The notes beneath the pieces are model-generated. The model searched no databases. It had not been told where the DNA came from and saw nothing but the letters and a program-made list of their open reading frames with translations. From Clostridium sp. BJN0013 (lineage in GTDB: Bacteria; Bacillota; Clostridia; Clostridiales; Clostridiaceae), in assembly GCF_040939125.1 (NCBI RefSeq), contig NZ_CP162495.1, forward strand, positions 2,294,001-2,358,000: a stretch of DNA of 64,000 bases, given 5' to 3'. Position 1 is the stretch's first letter, and every line of letters begins with the position of its first letter. Below are positions 1 to 8,669 of the stretch, piece after piece. Made by a program: the position numbers and the translations under genes.

Positions 1-582
1 AACATCACTGGCATAGTTGCCCCAGATTTCATGCAAAATAAAATTATGTGTCAGAACCTTACCTACATTCTTAGCCAATAGACAAATTAATTTATATTCA
101 ATTGGGGTAAGATGGATCTCCTCTCCCTCCAACCATACACAACCGGCTGCATAGTCGATTTTTAAACTGCCATTGATGAAAATAGTGGCATCCTTGAGAA
201 GCTTCTTACTATCATAGCGAATACGGCGCAAACTAACCCGAAGTCTTGCTAAAAGCTCTTCAACACTGAAAGGCTTCATTAAATAATCATCTGCACCAGC
301 ATCCAGCGAATCAATTTTATCTCTATCCTCACTTCGGGCGCTGACAACAATGATCGGTATATTAGACCATGCCCGAATCTTTTTAATAATCTCAATACCA
401 TCCATATCCGGTAATCCTAAATCCAAAATCATAATATCCGGCTGCCTGGAAACTGCCTCTAAGATAGATGCACTGCCAGTTTCGGCAGTATGATATCGGT
501 ATCCCTGTGTCTCCAGTGTGGTGGTAATCAGCTTGCGGATGGCTTTATCGTCCTCCACTACGAGAATCAACGGTTTATTCAT
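1..582 (-). CDS. kdpE: KdpE response regulator, 3' end beyond window
   Basis: OmpR/PhoB-class response regulator that acts with the KdpD kinase in the cytoplasm to control high-affinity potassium uptake. The first 194 codons are visible. The receiver domain has the acidic pair E10-D11-D12, the phosphoacceptor D54 in MILDLGLPDMDG, and the conserved K103 in LMKPFS. The start of the winged-helix DNA-binding domain follows (LTPIEYKLICLLAKN). Its ATG overlaps the last 8 bases of kdpD, so the pair is translationally coupled. Base composition is G+C-richer than most of the window, as in kdpD. The kdpE name rests on the kdpD partner and the receiver sequence; the C-terminal third is not visible. Confidence 0.93.
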   Translation of the reverse strand, partial: MNKPLILVVEDDKAIRKLITTTLETQGYRYHTAETGSASILEAVSRQPDIMILDLGLPDMDGIEIIKKIRAWSNIPIIVVSARSEDRDKIDSLDAGADDYLMKPFSVEELLARLRVSLRRIRYDSKKLLKDATIFINGSLKIDYAAGCVWLEGEEIHLTPIEYKLICLLAKNVGKVLTHNFILHEIWGNYASDV

Positions 583-3274
583 GATAATTTACCTCCTGTG
601 CCTGCAAGGTAAAGCAAAATACTGTACCATGCGGAATATTATCTTTTACATAAATTGTACCGCCATGAGCATGAATAATAGACTTGCATAAAGAAAGTCC
701 CAAGCCCAGTCCGCGGCGGCTATCTCCACGAATGTTGTCTGCAGTATAAAACATGTCAAACAGCCTGGTCTTTGCCTCATCTTCAATACCAGGACCATCA
801 TCTTCTATTTCTACTAAGATGAATTGTTTTTTCCGTTTTGCTGAGATTGTAATGTGAGAACCAGGCTGCGTGTATTTAATGGCATTATCCACAATATTGA
901 TAATGACCTGGATAATGAGACGAGAATCCATTTTTGCCATAATCAGTTCATCATCTACTATTGTTTCAATATGGTGGTTCACGCTATTGCGGTTGATATG
1001 GCACAGCGCTTCTGTAATAACTTCTTCTAAAAGTTCCGGCTGCAAATTCAAGTTTATTTTACCGTCTTCAATTCGGGTGATAGACAAAAGATTTTCAACC
1101 AAATTGATTAGCCACATGGAATCATCATAAATGTCTGCATAAAGTCCCTTCTTTTGTGCTTCACTCAGCACTGTAGAATTTCCCATGAGAATACCAGCAT
1201 TGCCCGATATACTTGTAAGGGGTGTGCGTAAATCATGGGAGATTGTTCTGAGCAAATTGGCACGGAGCTGTTCCTGCTGTATCTGCATGGAAATCTGTTT
1301 TTGCCTTTCATTGAGTTTTTCTTTTTCCAAAGACAGAGCACAATCACCTAACATAGCAATCATCAGGCTTTTTTCAAAAACCTCCAACGGTACTTTCTTA
1401 TCCATGACAATTCCAACAACAGCCAATACCATATCACTGCTGCGCACCGCAAGATATAAACATTTGGCAGCAGAAAGGGTATTCGTTGTAGCACCAGCAC
1501 GTTTATTATTTTTATACACCCACTCAGCTACTGCACGTTCATCCGTTTTCAGGTAGGTCTTAAAATTACCTTCCCATCCATCCTTTGTGAAAACAAGTGG
1601 TTCAGATAATGTATTTTTCTGTTCAGGATAAAAGATCACAGTTCTGTCAAGAAGTTTTACCAATTGATGTGCCGTCTCGCTGAAAATTTCAGATTTATCC
1701 TTTGCCTGCTGTAATTTCCGGTTGGTTTCCAAAAGCACTTCCGTACGATAAGCTTTTTGTGCAGAATAACGAGCCTGTTCCTTTACCCGTTTTGTCAATG
1801 TACTAGCTATAAAAGAAGCCAACAGCATAACCAAAAAGGTAACAGGGTATCCCGGATCATATGCTAAAAAAGAAAAATAAGGATAAGTAAATAAATAATT
1901 GAACAGCAGTACACTTAATATAGATGCCACTGCGCTGTATATTTTCCCCTTTGTAACCATAGCATTGAACAAAACACCTAAAATATATACCATAATAATG
2001 TTTGATTCACTGAATCCAAGAGAGTCAAACCACAACCCAATCAAAGTACATACAAATAAAATACCTGCAGATTTAAAAATATCAGACAGCGATAACTCCA
2101 GGGGTTTTGTAAACTTATAAGTTCTAACATAAAAAGATGACTGTGTATCCGGAATAATATAAATATCAAGATTAGGTGCTAACGTAATCAACCTATCTAC
2201 AAAATTGGTTTTTGCAAACCATTTTTTAACATGATTAGAACGTCCTATGACAATCTTTGATACCCTACTTGCTGTAGCATATTCTGCAATCTGTAAAGGA
2301 ATATCTTCACCATACACTGTGGCAATCTGTGCGCTCAGCTGTTCAGCCAGCCGCAGATTTTCTCTCAGATTTGTCTTGTTTTTCGCCGATAATTCTTTGA
2401 TTTCCGGTGTTTCCACAAGTAGTGCTGTAAATGTGCCGTGAAAAGCATCCGACATTCTCGCTGCTGTACGGATGACCTTAGCGTTGGAGGGCGCCGATGA
2501 TAAACAGACTAAAATATGCTCATTGGCATAATGACTATTGTTTTTTAATTGTTCATTGTTTGATACCGCAACCCGGTTGACTTGATCTGCCGTCCGGCGT
2601 AAAGCAATCTCCCGTAAGGCAACCAACTTCTCTTTCGTAAAAAAATTGACAAGTGCTCTCTGTGCCTGTTCTTTCCGGTATACCTTCCCCTTATTAAGCC
2701 TATCAATCAAATCATCCGGTTCTATATCTACCAATTCCACTTGATCGGCGCTGTCGAACACACTATCTGGAATGCGTTCACGTACTGAAATCCCAGTAAT
2801 GGACGCAACAACATCATTTAAACTTTCTATATGCTGAACATTAATCGTGGTATACACATCAATACCAGCACGAAGTAATTCCTCCACATCCTGATAGCGC
2901 TTTTTATGACGACATCCTAATGCATTTGAATGTGCCAGCTCATCAACTAAAATGAGCTGAGGCCTTCTCTTAAGTGCACCATCAAGATCGAATTCTTTCA
3001 GTACAATGCCATTATAAGATACTTCCAGTGGTGGCAAAAGCTCCAGACCACCTAATAGAGCCATCGTTTCCGGACGGGCATGTGGTTCAATGTATCCGGC
3101 AACTACATCAATTCCATCTTTCTGCACCTCATGGGCATCATTCAACATCGCACAGGTTTTGCCGACACCTGCCGCATAACCGAAATATATTCTCAGTTTT
3201 CCTTGTTTTCTTTCTGCCGACATATTTAAAAGCTGTTCCATCAATGATCTTGAATCCGTTTGCTGGATACCCAT
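575..3274 (-). CDS. kdpD: KdpD sensor histidine kinase
   Basis: Membrane sensor kinase/phosphatase that reports potassium limitation or osmotic stress to KdpE. 899 residues, the usual full length. Domains in order: cytoplasmic KdpD domain with Walker A GYAAGVGKT (residues 32-40) and a Walker B-like LILVDELAHSN near 110; a universal-stress-protein-like domain (about 250-375); a DUF4118 block of closely spaced membrane helices (about 395-500); a GAF-like region; HisKA with phosphoacceptor H680 in TISHDLRTPL; and an ATPase domain with N-box NIVDNAIKYT and G-box GLGLGLSLCKS. The start follows AAGGAAGTG. No kdpA, kdpB or kdpC lies upstream, where a helicase gene is found instead. The coding sequence is richer in G+C than the following genes, which suggests acquisition from another Firmicute lineage. 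Confidence 0.96.
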   Translation of the reverse strand: MGIQQTDSRSLMEQLLNMSAERKQGKLRIYFGYAAGVGKTCAMLNDAHEVQKDGIDVVAGYIEPHARPETMALLGGLELLPPLEVSYNGIVLKEFDLDGALKRRPQLILVDELAHSNALGCRHKKRYQDVEELLRAGIDVYTTINVQHIESLNDVVASITGISVRERIPDSVFDSADQVELVDIEPDDLIDRLNKGKVYRKEQAQRALVNFFTKEKLVALREIALRRTADQVNRVAVSNNEQLKNNSHYANEHILVCLSSAPSNAKVIRTAARMSDAFHGTFTALLVETPEIKELSAKNKTNLRENLRLAEQLSAQIATVYGEDIPLQIAEYATASRVSKIVIGRSNHVKKWFAKTNFVDRLITLAPNLDIYIIPDTQSSFYVRTYKFTKPLELSLSDIFKSAGILFVCTLIGLWFDSLGFSESNIIMVYILGVLFNAMVTKGKIYSAVASILSVLLFNYLFTYPYFSFLAYDPGYPVTFLVMLLASFIASTLTKRVKEQARYSAQKAYRTEVLLETNRKLQQAKDKSEIFSETAHQLVKLLDRTVIFYPEQKNTLSEPLVFTKDGWEGNFKTYLKTDERAVAEWVYKNNKRAGATTNTLSAAKCLYLAVRSSDMVLAVVGIVMDKKVPLEVFEKSLMIAMLGDCALSLEKEKLNERQKQISMQIQQEQLRANLLRTISHDLRTPLTSISGNAGILMGNSTVLSEAQKKGLYADIYDDSMWLINLVENLLSITRIEDGKINLNLQPELLEEVITEALCHINRNSVNHHIETIVDDELIMAKMDSRLIIQVIINIVDNAIKYTQPGSHITISAKRKKQFILVEIEDDGPGIEDEAKTRLFDMFYTADNIRGDSRRGLGLGLSLCKSIIHAHGGTIYVKDNIPHGTVFCFTLQAQEVNYHE

Positions 3275-3500
3275 TAAAACACTTCCTTGTATAAAAATTC
3301 TTTTTATTTTAATTGTAGCATGGTAAAAATCAATATAGTATTACAATCTCTGCTATAATATTAAGATTACATTAAGACATAAAATTATATAGAAATAAAG
3401 CAGATATATCTCGTTTTTTAATGCAACAATATCAATGACCAATTTAACCTATTTCTTAAAAAGTATCTGTTATAATTACTACAAATTTTTCATATCAATC

Positions 3501-5510
3501 TTATTGCTTCCCCTGAATTAACAGCTGTCCACTATAAAGTAGAGAATTACAAAAACTTCTTTCAATATTATCTGAAAATAGTACACTCACCTCTTTGTCC
3601 TGCCTTTCAGTTATTTTTCCATGTCCGAAAACTTTATGAAATACTAAATCCCCTACTTTAGGATTAAACAATGAATTAACCCCTTCTAAATCAGTCAGAT
3701 TACATTCCCTTATGAATCTGGACACTTCTACTGCCCTGCCTTTTATGGTACTTGTAGAACATAAATATAAATTATCTATAGCCCTGGTGATACCTACATA
3801 AAAAAGTCGCCTTTCCTCTTCTAAATTATTTAAAATACTGTTTGAATGGGGAATTGACCCTTCATTACAGTTTATTATAAATACATTTTTAAACTCCATT
3901 CCTTTAACTCCGTGGAGAGTACTTAATATAACTGCATCTTCTTCCTGTAAATTTCTATGTAAAAATTCTTCTGTAACTTCAATATGTTTTAAAAATTCGT
4001 AAATACTAGTAAAATCTTCACATATCTGTTTAAATTGATCTATAACATAATAGTACTCTTCCATATTAGAGCCTAATTCTTTACAATATTTGTGTAGATA
4101 ATCTCTATATTCTAATTTATCTAATATAAATTCTATCCTCTGTTTAGGTTTTATCCTTCTTAGCTTTTTTATGTTTCTTTGGAGTTTATCTATGGCTTTA
4201 ACTTGAAAAATAGGTATTTCTTCTATATTTTTTAAAATTTCAAAACAATTTTCTTTTACTCTATTATTTCTTACTTTTTCTATATTTATTTTTCCTATAT
4301 ACCTAAAAGGCTTATTTACTATGCTTATAAAACTATCTTTATCACACATATCCACTGCTAGTTTAAAATAGGATATTAAATCCCTGCAGATAAAATGACT
4401 ATAAAAATTATACTTTCCATGTAAAAATTTAAATTTTACTTTACATTTTAATAAACTGTCTATTATACTTACACATTCTATATTAGTACGGTATAAAAGG
4501 ACTATATCTCTACAACTGTATTTTCCTTCCTCTATAATTTCTTTTATAAAGCCAGCTAAGTAGCACGCCTGTTCCTTCTCACTTTCAAAAATTTTAAAAC
4601 TGATATTTCCTCTGTTTGTTCTACTGCTTTCAACATATTTAAAATTTCTATTTTTATTGTTATATATCAAATTTTGAGACATTTTAACTATATTACATAC
4701 ACTTCTATAGTTTTTCTTTAAGAACAATTTTTTACCCTCTTTAAAATGACCACTAAAATCCACCATACATATGGGATCAGAACCTCTAAAGTCGTATATA
4801 CACTGATCCTCATCTCCCACTGCAAATATAGAACTGTTTTTGCCAATTAATTTTAGAATATCTATTTGAAGTTTATCACAATCTTGAAATTCATCTACTA
4901 ATATGTGTGTAAATAGATTATTATAATATTTAAGGATACTCTTATCCGTTTCTAAAATATTTTTTACCTCTAGTTGCAGATCATCAAAATCCATTAAATT
5001 ATTTTTAAACTTATAGTCTTCATATTCCCTAATACAATACATAAACACAGTTTTGTCAATTTTACTATTAAAATCTTCCATACTTTTATTGCTATTTTTA
5101 AAAAGTGATATATCATTTAAAACTTCCCTTATTTTTTCTTCTTCTATAAATCCTACATAATGCATAAGCACAGACTTAATCAAATTATAGGTTTTAAAAG
5201 ATTCTACTATGTTTATTTTGCCTTTATATCTTTTCAACATATTATAAAATAAAGAATGAAAGGTACCGAAAAAAGGCAATAAACTCTTATGCATCATTGA
5301 CATATATCTATATTTCATATCAAGAGCGGAGGCTCTGGTAAAAGTTATTACCACTATATTTTTAGGATCTATATTTTTTTCAGTTATTAAATAACGTATT
5401 CTATTTATAATAACTGTAGTCTTGCCAGAACCCGGAGGGGCACAAATTACTACATTTTTTAAATCAGTATTAACTGCCTTTATTTGATTTACATCTAAAT
5501 TATTTATCAT
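3501..5510 (-). CDS. UvrD/PcrA-type superfamily 1 DNA helicase
   Basis: ATP-dependent 3'-5' DNA helicase of the UvrD/PcrA/Rep group, 669 residues. Visible motifs: I (APPGSGKTT near the N terminus), Ia (ITFTRASALDMK), II (ILVDEFQDCD), III (VGDEDQCIYDFRGSDP), IV (KKNYRS), V (STLHGVKGMEFKNVF) and VI (RRLFYVGITRA). The last ~55 residues (PKVGDLVFHKVFGHGKI onward) resemble the Tudor-like tail of PcrA that contacts RNA polymerase. It is somewhat shorter than typical PcrA (about 720-750), so a second paralogue rather than the main PcrA is likely. I chose ATG at 5510 because GGGAG lies 8 bases before it; the longer frame would need a TTG and includes the ribosome-binding site. Confidence 0.9.
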   Translation of the reverse strand: MINNLDVNQIKAVNTDLKNVVICAPPGSGKTTVIINRIRYLITEKNIDPKNIVVITFTRASALDMKYRYMSMMHKSLLPFFGTFHSLFYNMLKRYKGKINIVESFKTYNLIKSVLMHYVGFIEEEKIREVLNDISLFKNSNKSMEDFNSKIDKTVFMYCIREYEDYKFKNNLMDFDDLQLEVKNILETDKSILKYYNNLFTHILVDEFQDCDKLQIDILKLIGKNSSIFAVGDEDQCIYDFRGSDPICMVDFSGHFKEGKKLFLKKNYRSVCNIVKMSQNLIYNNKNRNFKYVESSRTNRGNISFKIFESEKEQACYLAGFIKEIIEEGKYSCRDIVLLYRTNIECVSIIDSLLKCKVKFKFLHGKYNFYSHFICRDLISYFKLAVDMCDKDSFISIVNKPFRYIGKINIEKVRNNRVKENCFEILKNIEEIPIFQVKAIDKLQRNIKKLRRIKPKQRIEFILDKLEYRDYLHKYCKELGSNMEEYYYVIDQFKQICEDFTSIYEFLKHIEVTEEFLHRNLQEEDAVILSTLHGVKGMEFKNVFIINCNEGSIPHSNSILNNLEEERRLFYVGITRAIDNLYLCSTSTIKGRAVEVSRFIRECNLTDLEGVNSLFNPKVGDLVFHKVFGHGKITERQDKEVSVLFSDNIERSFCNSLLYSGQLLIQGKQ

Positions 5511-5555
5511 ATTAAAATCTCCCAAATATGCTCAATAAGCTGTTGAACTCCAGTC

Positions 5556-5583
5556 TTGTAATATTTTCTTTTAAGTATTACAA
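5556..5583. promoter_or_regulatory. Inverted repeat upstream of pncB, possible operator
   Basis: TTGTAATA and TATTACAA form 8-bp perfect arms 12 bases apart, about 70 bases before the pncB start in the spacer shared with the divergent helicase gene. A shorter palindrome, CACAATTGTG, lies further on, just before the ribosome-binding site. It could be an operator for NAD-salvage control, but I cannot match it to a known regulator motif. Seen in sequence; function inferred. Confidence 0.35.
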
Positions 5584-5650
5584 TATTTATATATACTTAA
5601 TTTTTGTCACAATTGTGTGAATTAAAACATAAATAGAGGAGATTTTTATT

Positions 5651-7132
5651 ATGGAGAACGCAAAGAACTTCGACGTAAGAAATGGAAGGAATCTTACTAT
5701 GCTGGTAGATTTTTATGAGTTTACCATGAACAATGGGTATTTCGAAAATAACATAGGCACTAAAATTGCCTATTTTGACATGTTTTTTAGAAGTGTTCCA
5801 GATGGAGGAGGATACTGTATTATGGCAGGTGTCCAACAGGTAATTGAATATCTATCCAATTTAAAATTTACAAAAGACGATATAGAATATCTGCGCGGTA
5901 AAAAGCAATTTTCAGAAGAATTTTTAAATTATTTGGAAAATTTTGAATTCTGTTGTGATGTATGGGCAATACCAGAAGGTACCCCTGTATTCCCAAATGA
6001 ACCCCTGCTAACTGTAAGAGGTCCTGCTATTCAAGCTCAGTTTATTGAAACCATGATACTTTTAACTATAAACCATCAGACTCTAATTGCGACAAAGGCA
6101 AGCAGAATCTGTAAAGCAGCTTCTGGCAAACCTGTAATGGAATTTGGCTCAAGACGTGCCCAAGGTTATGACGGTGCTGTATATGGTGCAAGAGCTGCAG
6201 TAATAGGAGGATGTAGTTCTACTGCTTGTACTATAGCAGAGCAGATGTTTGGTATACCTGCAGTAGGTACCATGGCCCATAGTTGGATACAGCTATTTCC
6301 TTCTGAATATGAATCTTTTAAGGCCTGGGCAAAGGTATATCCGGATAACTGTATACTTTTAATAGATACATATAATGTGTTGAAGTCTGGTCTGCCCAAT
6401 GCTATAAAGGTTTTCAAAGAAATTTTAATTCCGAATGGACATAAGCCTAAAGGCATAAGAATAGACAGTGGAGACATAACCTATTTAACTAAAAAATGTA
6501 GAAAAGTATTGGACGCAGCTGGCCTTGAAGAGGTAGACATTGTTATTTCAAATTCTCTAGACGAATTTATTATAAGAGATGTATTAAGTCAAGGTGCTTG
6601 TATTGATTCTTTCGGGGTAGGTGAAAGATTAATAACTGCAAAATCAGAACCTGTATTTGGTGGAGTATATAAATTGGTTGCCGTAGAAGGTGAAGATGAA
6701 AGCATAATACCTAAAATAAAGATAAGTGAAAATGAAGAGAAAATAACTAACCCTGGTTTTAAAAAGATATATAGAATTTTTAGCAAAAAAGAAGATAAAG
6801 CCATAGGAGACTTAATTGCCTTAAGTAATGAAAATATCAATATAGGCGAACCTATAGAATTATTTGATCCTACTTTTACCTGGAAAAAGAAAAGGTTAAA
6901 AAATTATTATGCAAAAGAATTGCTGATAAAAATATTTGATAAAGGAAAACTTGTATATGAAAGTCCGGATGTAATGGATATAAGAAATAAAGCACAAGAA
7001 GAAATAACTAAATTCTGGCCTGAAGTATTAAGATTTGAAAATCCTCATCACTACTATGTAGATTTATCTCAAAATCTATGGAATTTAAAACAACAATTAC
7101 TTCATAAGTATTCTGCTACTTACGAGGAATAA
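5651..7132 (+). CDS. pncB: Nicotinate phosphoribosyltransferase
   Basis: Converts nicotinate and PRPP to nicotinate mononucleotide in the Preiss-Handler NAD salvage route; cytoplasmic. 493 residues, normal for the Firmicute form. Recognisable blocks are LVDFYEFTMNNGYF near the N terminus, EFGSRRAQGYDGAVYGAR, GTMAHSWIQLFPSE (containing the histidine that is phosphorylated in this family), and IDTYNVLKSGLPNAIK. GAGGAG sits 8-9 bases before the ATG. The gene stands alone between a divergent helicase gene and a decayed region, and is followed by a 12-bp-arm hairpin. No pncA or nadD/nadE partner is nearby. Confidence 0.96.
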   Translation: MENAKNFDVRNGRNLTMLVDFYEFTMNNGYFENNIGTKIAYFDMFFRSVPDGGGYCIMAGVQQVIEYLSNLKFTKDDIEYLRGKKQFSEEFLNYLENFEFCCDVWAIPEGTPVFPNEPLLTVRGPAIQAQFIETMILLTINHQTLIATKASRICKAASGKPVMEFGSRRAQGYDGAVYGARAAVIGGCSSTACTIAEQMFGIPAVGTMAHSWIQLFPSEYESFKAWAKVYPDNCILLIDTYNVLKSGLPNAIKVFKEILIPNGHKPKGIRIDSGDITYLTKKCRKVLDAAGLEEVDIVISNSLDEFIIRDVLSQGACIDSFGVGERLITAKSEPVFGGVYKLVAVEGEDESIIPKIKISENEEKITNPGFKKIYRIFSKKEDKAIGDLIALSNENINIGEPIELFDPTFTWKKKRLKNYYAKELLIKIFDKGKLVYESPDVMDIRNKAQEEITKFWPEVLRFENPHHYYVDLSQNLWNLKQQLLHKYSATYEE

Positions 7133-7145
7133 TATTATTTAAATA

Positions 7146-7183
7146 ACTGAAGGAATTGTAAATTAAAAAATAATTCCTTCAGT
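7146..7183 (+). terminator. Hairpin after pncB
   Basis: ACTGAAGGAATT and AATTCCTTCAGT form a perfect 12-bp stem with an A-rich loop, 13 bases after the pncB stop. The downstream T-run is poor, so termination efficiency is uncertain. Confidence 0.55.
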
Positions 7184-7266
7184 ACAAACCTTATTTAAAA
7201 CTGTATTATATTTTAGTTATCTCGAAATTCTATATCATTTAAAAACAATGTCCTTAGATATTAATA

Positions 7267-7641
7267 TCATATTCCATTCTTAGGTTTCTTTATGTCTTGT
7301 CCACTAAAACCTCTTCTTTTTAGCTCTTTTTGTAGTTCATGCATGAAAAAGCCATGACAAACAATTAATATATTCATACTTGATTCATTTATTATAATAT
7401 CTAAGAATTCTTTTGCTCGTTTTTTGGTATCTTCTACAGTTTCCATTTGTGATTTATTATTAAGAAACCAGGCAATTCTTCCACTTATACACCAAAATAT
7501 GTATGGTAATCTTATATTACTTTTAAGTATTGGAGTAATAAGTACTTCTCTTAATAAATTAGTTTTAATTATTTCTCCTTTAAATATAATTTCAGCAGTT
7601 CTAACAGCTCTATATAAATCACTGGAAAAACACTTGTCCCA
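7267..7641 (-). pseudogene. Histidine phosphatase (PGAM-like) remnant, N terminus lost
   Basis: Reading the minus strand, 124 codons stay open and encode the C-terminal two-thirds of a histidine phosphatase-superfamily protein: WDKCFSSDLYRAVRTAEIIF, then VEDTKKRAKEFLDIII, then NILIVCHGFFMHEL with the second catalytic histidine, ending KKPKNGI and TGA at 7267-7269. The N-terminal RHG motif that carries the phosphorylated histidine is absent, and an in-frame TAA lies just before the TGG at 7641. No start codon with a ribosome-binding site opens the frame. I read it as a decayed gene cut at its 5' side. The original substrate is not predictable; cobalamin-phosphatase-like and phosphoglycerate mutase-like members share these motifs. 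Confidence 0.72.
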
Positions 7642-7806
7642 TTAAACCTAATTTATCCCATAAAAATAGAGTCAAGGTTTTGCCCTCAGCTCTAGGTTAC
7701 TTGTTGGTTTTTTATTCCTTTTTGGACTGTGGCTAATTCTATCCCTTGCGAGGATTTCATCAAGTTTTGGTAGGAATCATCAGTGTTTAGTGGGAATTAC
7801 TATGGA
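7642..7806. other. Unassigned intergenic DNA beside the broken phosphatase
   Basis: This stretch replaces what should be the 5' end of the phosphatase gene. It has no supported open frame on either strand, and its base composition is slightly richer in G than other spacers here. It may be the scar of an insertion or deletion. I see no terminal inverted repeats or transposase fragment. Confidence 0.4.
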
Positions 7807-8415
7807 TTATTCCTTTGACACAATTATATCCACAAATCTTTTTATAATAAGGGCAGTGAATCCCCATATTGTATATTTTTCATAATTATAGAAATACTGT
7901 TTTACCGTTCCTCTTCTAAATTTATACTTTCTGCCATTTCTTATAAGCCTATAAGGGAATCTCTTTCCTGGTTGTGAAACTATTGGGATCTCATAAAGCA
8001 AAGGTTTATTTTCTATAAAAAACTGAAGAGGGACCTTAAAAATATGGTCTACTTCACTTTGGCTTGGAAATATATCTTCTCTATTTAATTTACATACAAA
8101 AGGATACATTATAAAATTATAGGGTGTCACAACATAGTCCATTTCCCCTATAAGTTTTATATCTTCTCTATTTAAATTTAGCTCCTCCATAGTTTCTCTT
8201 ATAGCTGCACATACTGGAATTTCACCCTCTTCTAATCCACCTCCCGGAAAACATATATCTCCAGGCTGATGCTTTAAGTTTAGTGCCCTCACTTCAAAGA
8301 GTACACTTACCTCTTCTCCAGATTCACATAAGGGAATCATCACAGCATTTTTACTGAATTCTCCCATAATATGTGGTTTTCTTTCTTTAAATATATTTTC
8401 TATTCTTTTTATCAC
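7807..8415 (-). CDS. Nudix hydrolase, CoA pyrophosphatase-like
   Basis: 202-residue Nudix protein. The Nudix box is complete: GGGLEEGE, then seven residues, then RETMEELNL, with the Mg-binding glutamates in REtmEEl. Just before it, VRALNLKHQPGDICFPGG matches the extra signature of the NudL/YeaB CoA pyrophosphatase branch, so hydrolysis of CoA or acyl-CoA to phosphopantetheine derivatives and 3',5'-ADP is the best guess. GGAGG precedes the ATG. It is transcribed divergently from the carboxypeptidase gene, with a repeat element between them. Substrate inferred from family only. Confidence 0.87.
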   Translation of the reverse strand: MIKRIENIFKERKPHIMGEFSKNAVMIPLCESGEEVSVLFEVRALNLKHQPGDICFPGGGLEEGEIPVCAAIRETMEELNLNREDIKLIGEMDYVVTPYNFIMYPFVCKLNREDIFPSQSEVDHIFKVPLQFFIENKPLLYEIPIVSQPGKRFPYRLIRNGRKYKFRRGTVKQYFYNYEKYTIWGFTALIIKRFVDIIVSKE

Positions 8416-8494
8416 CTTACTACCTCCTAAAATCTAACTGTAAAATGCCCTTTTTATATGGTATACTGTAAAATGTTATAATTAATTATAATAT

Positions 8495-8638
8495 TTTTAT
8501 CCGAACACTACCAGTGCTTATCTCCCATCTTCTTCAAAGTGGGAAATAAGCACAGATAACGTGCCTGGATAAGTTCTTCTAAAATTCAGATGGAGATAAA
8601 CTCCACCTGAACCTAAGAATCGCTTGATAACACATGTG
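8495..8638 (+). repeat. Intergenic repeat element, copy A
   Basis: Member of the repeat family described in the findings (TTATCCG ... CTTGAT). This copy has a long first hairpin, GTGCTTAT...ATAAGCAC with TCCCA...TGGGA inside, then CCTGGATAA closing against TTATCC. The second, shortened hairpin is TTCAGATGGAG...CTCCACCTGAA. It lies on the same strand as, and 31 bases before, the carboxypeptidase start. Confidence 0.8.
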
Positions 8639-8669
8639 CATAAATTTTCAGCAAATGGAGTGATGTTTT

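Noticed and set aside
7424-7645. 73-codon plus-strand frame.
   Set aside because: It is antisense to the conserved histidine-phosphatase remnant and has no ribosome-binding site.
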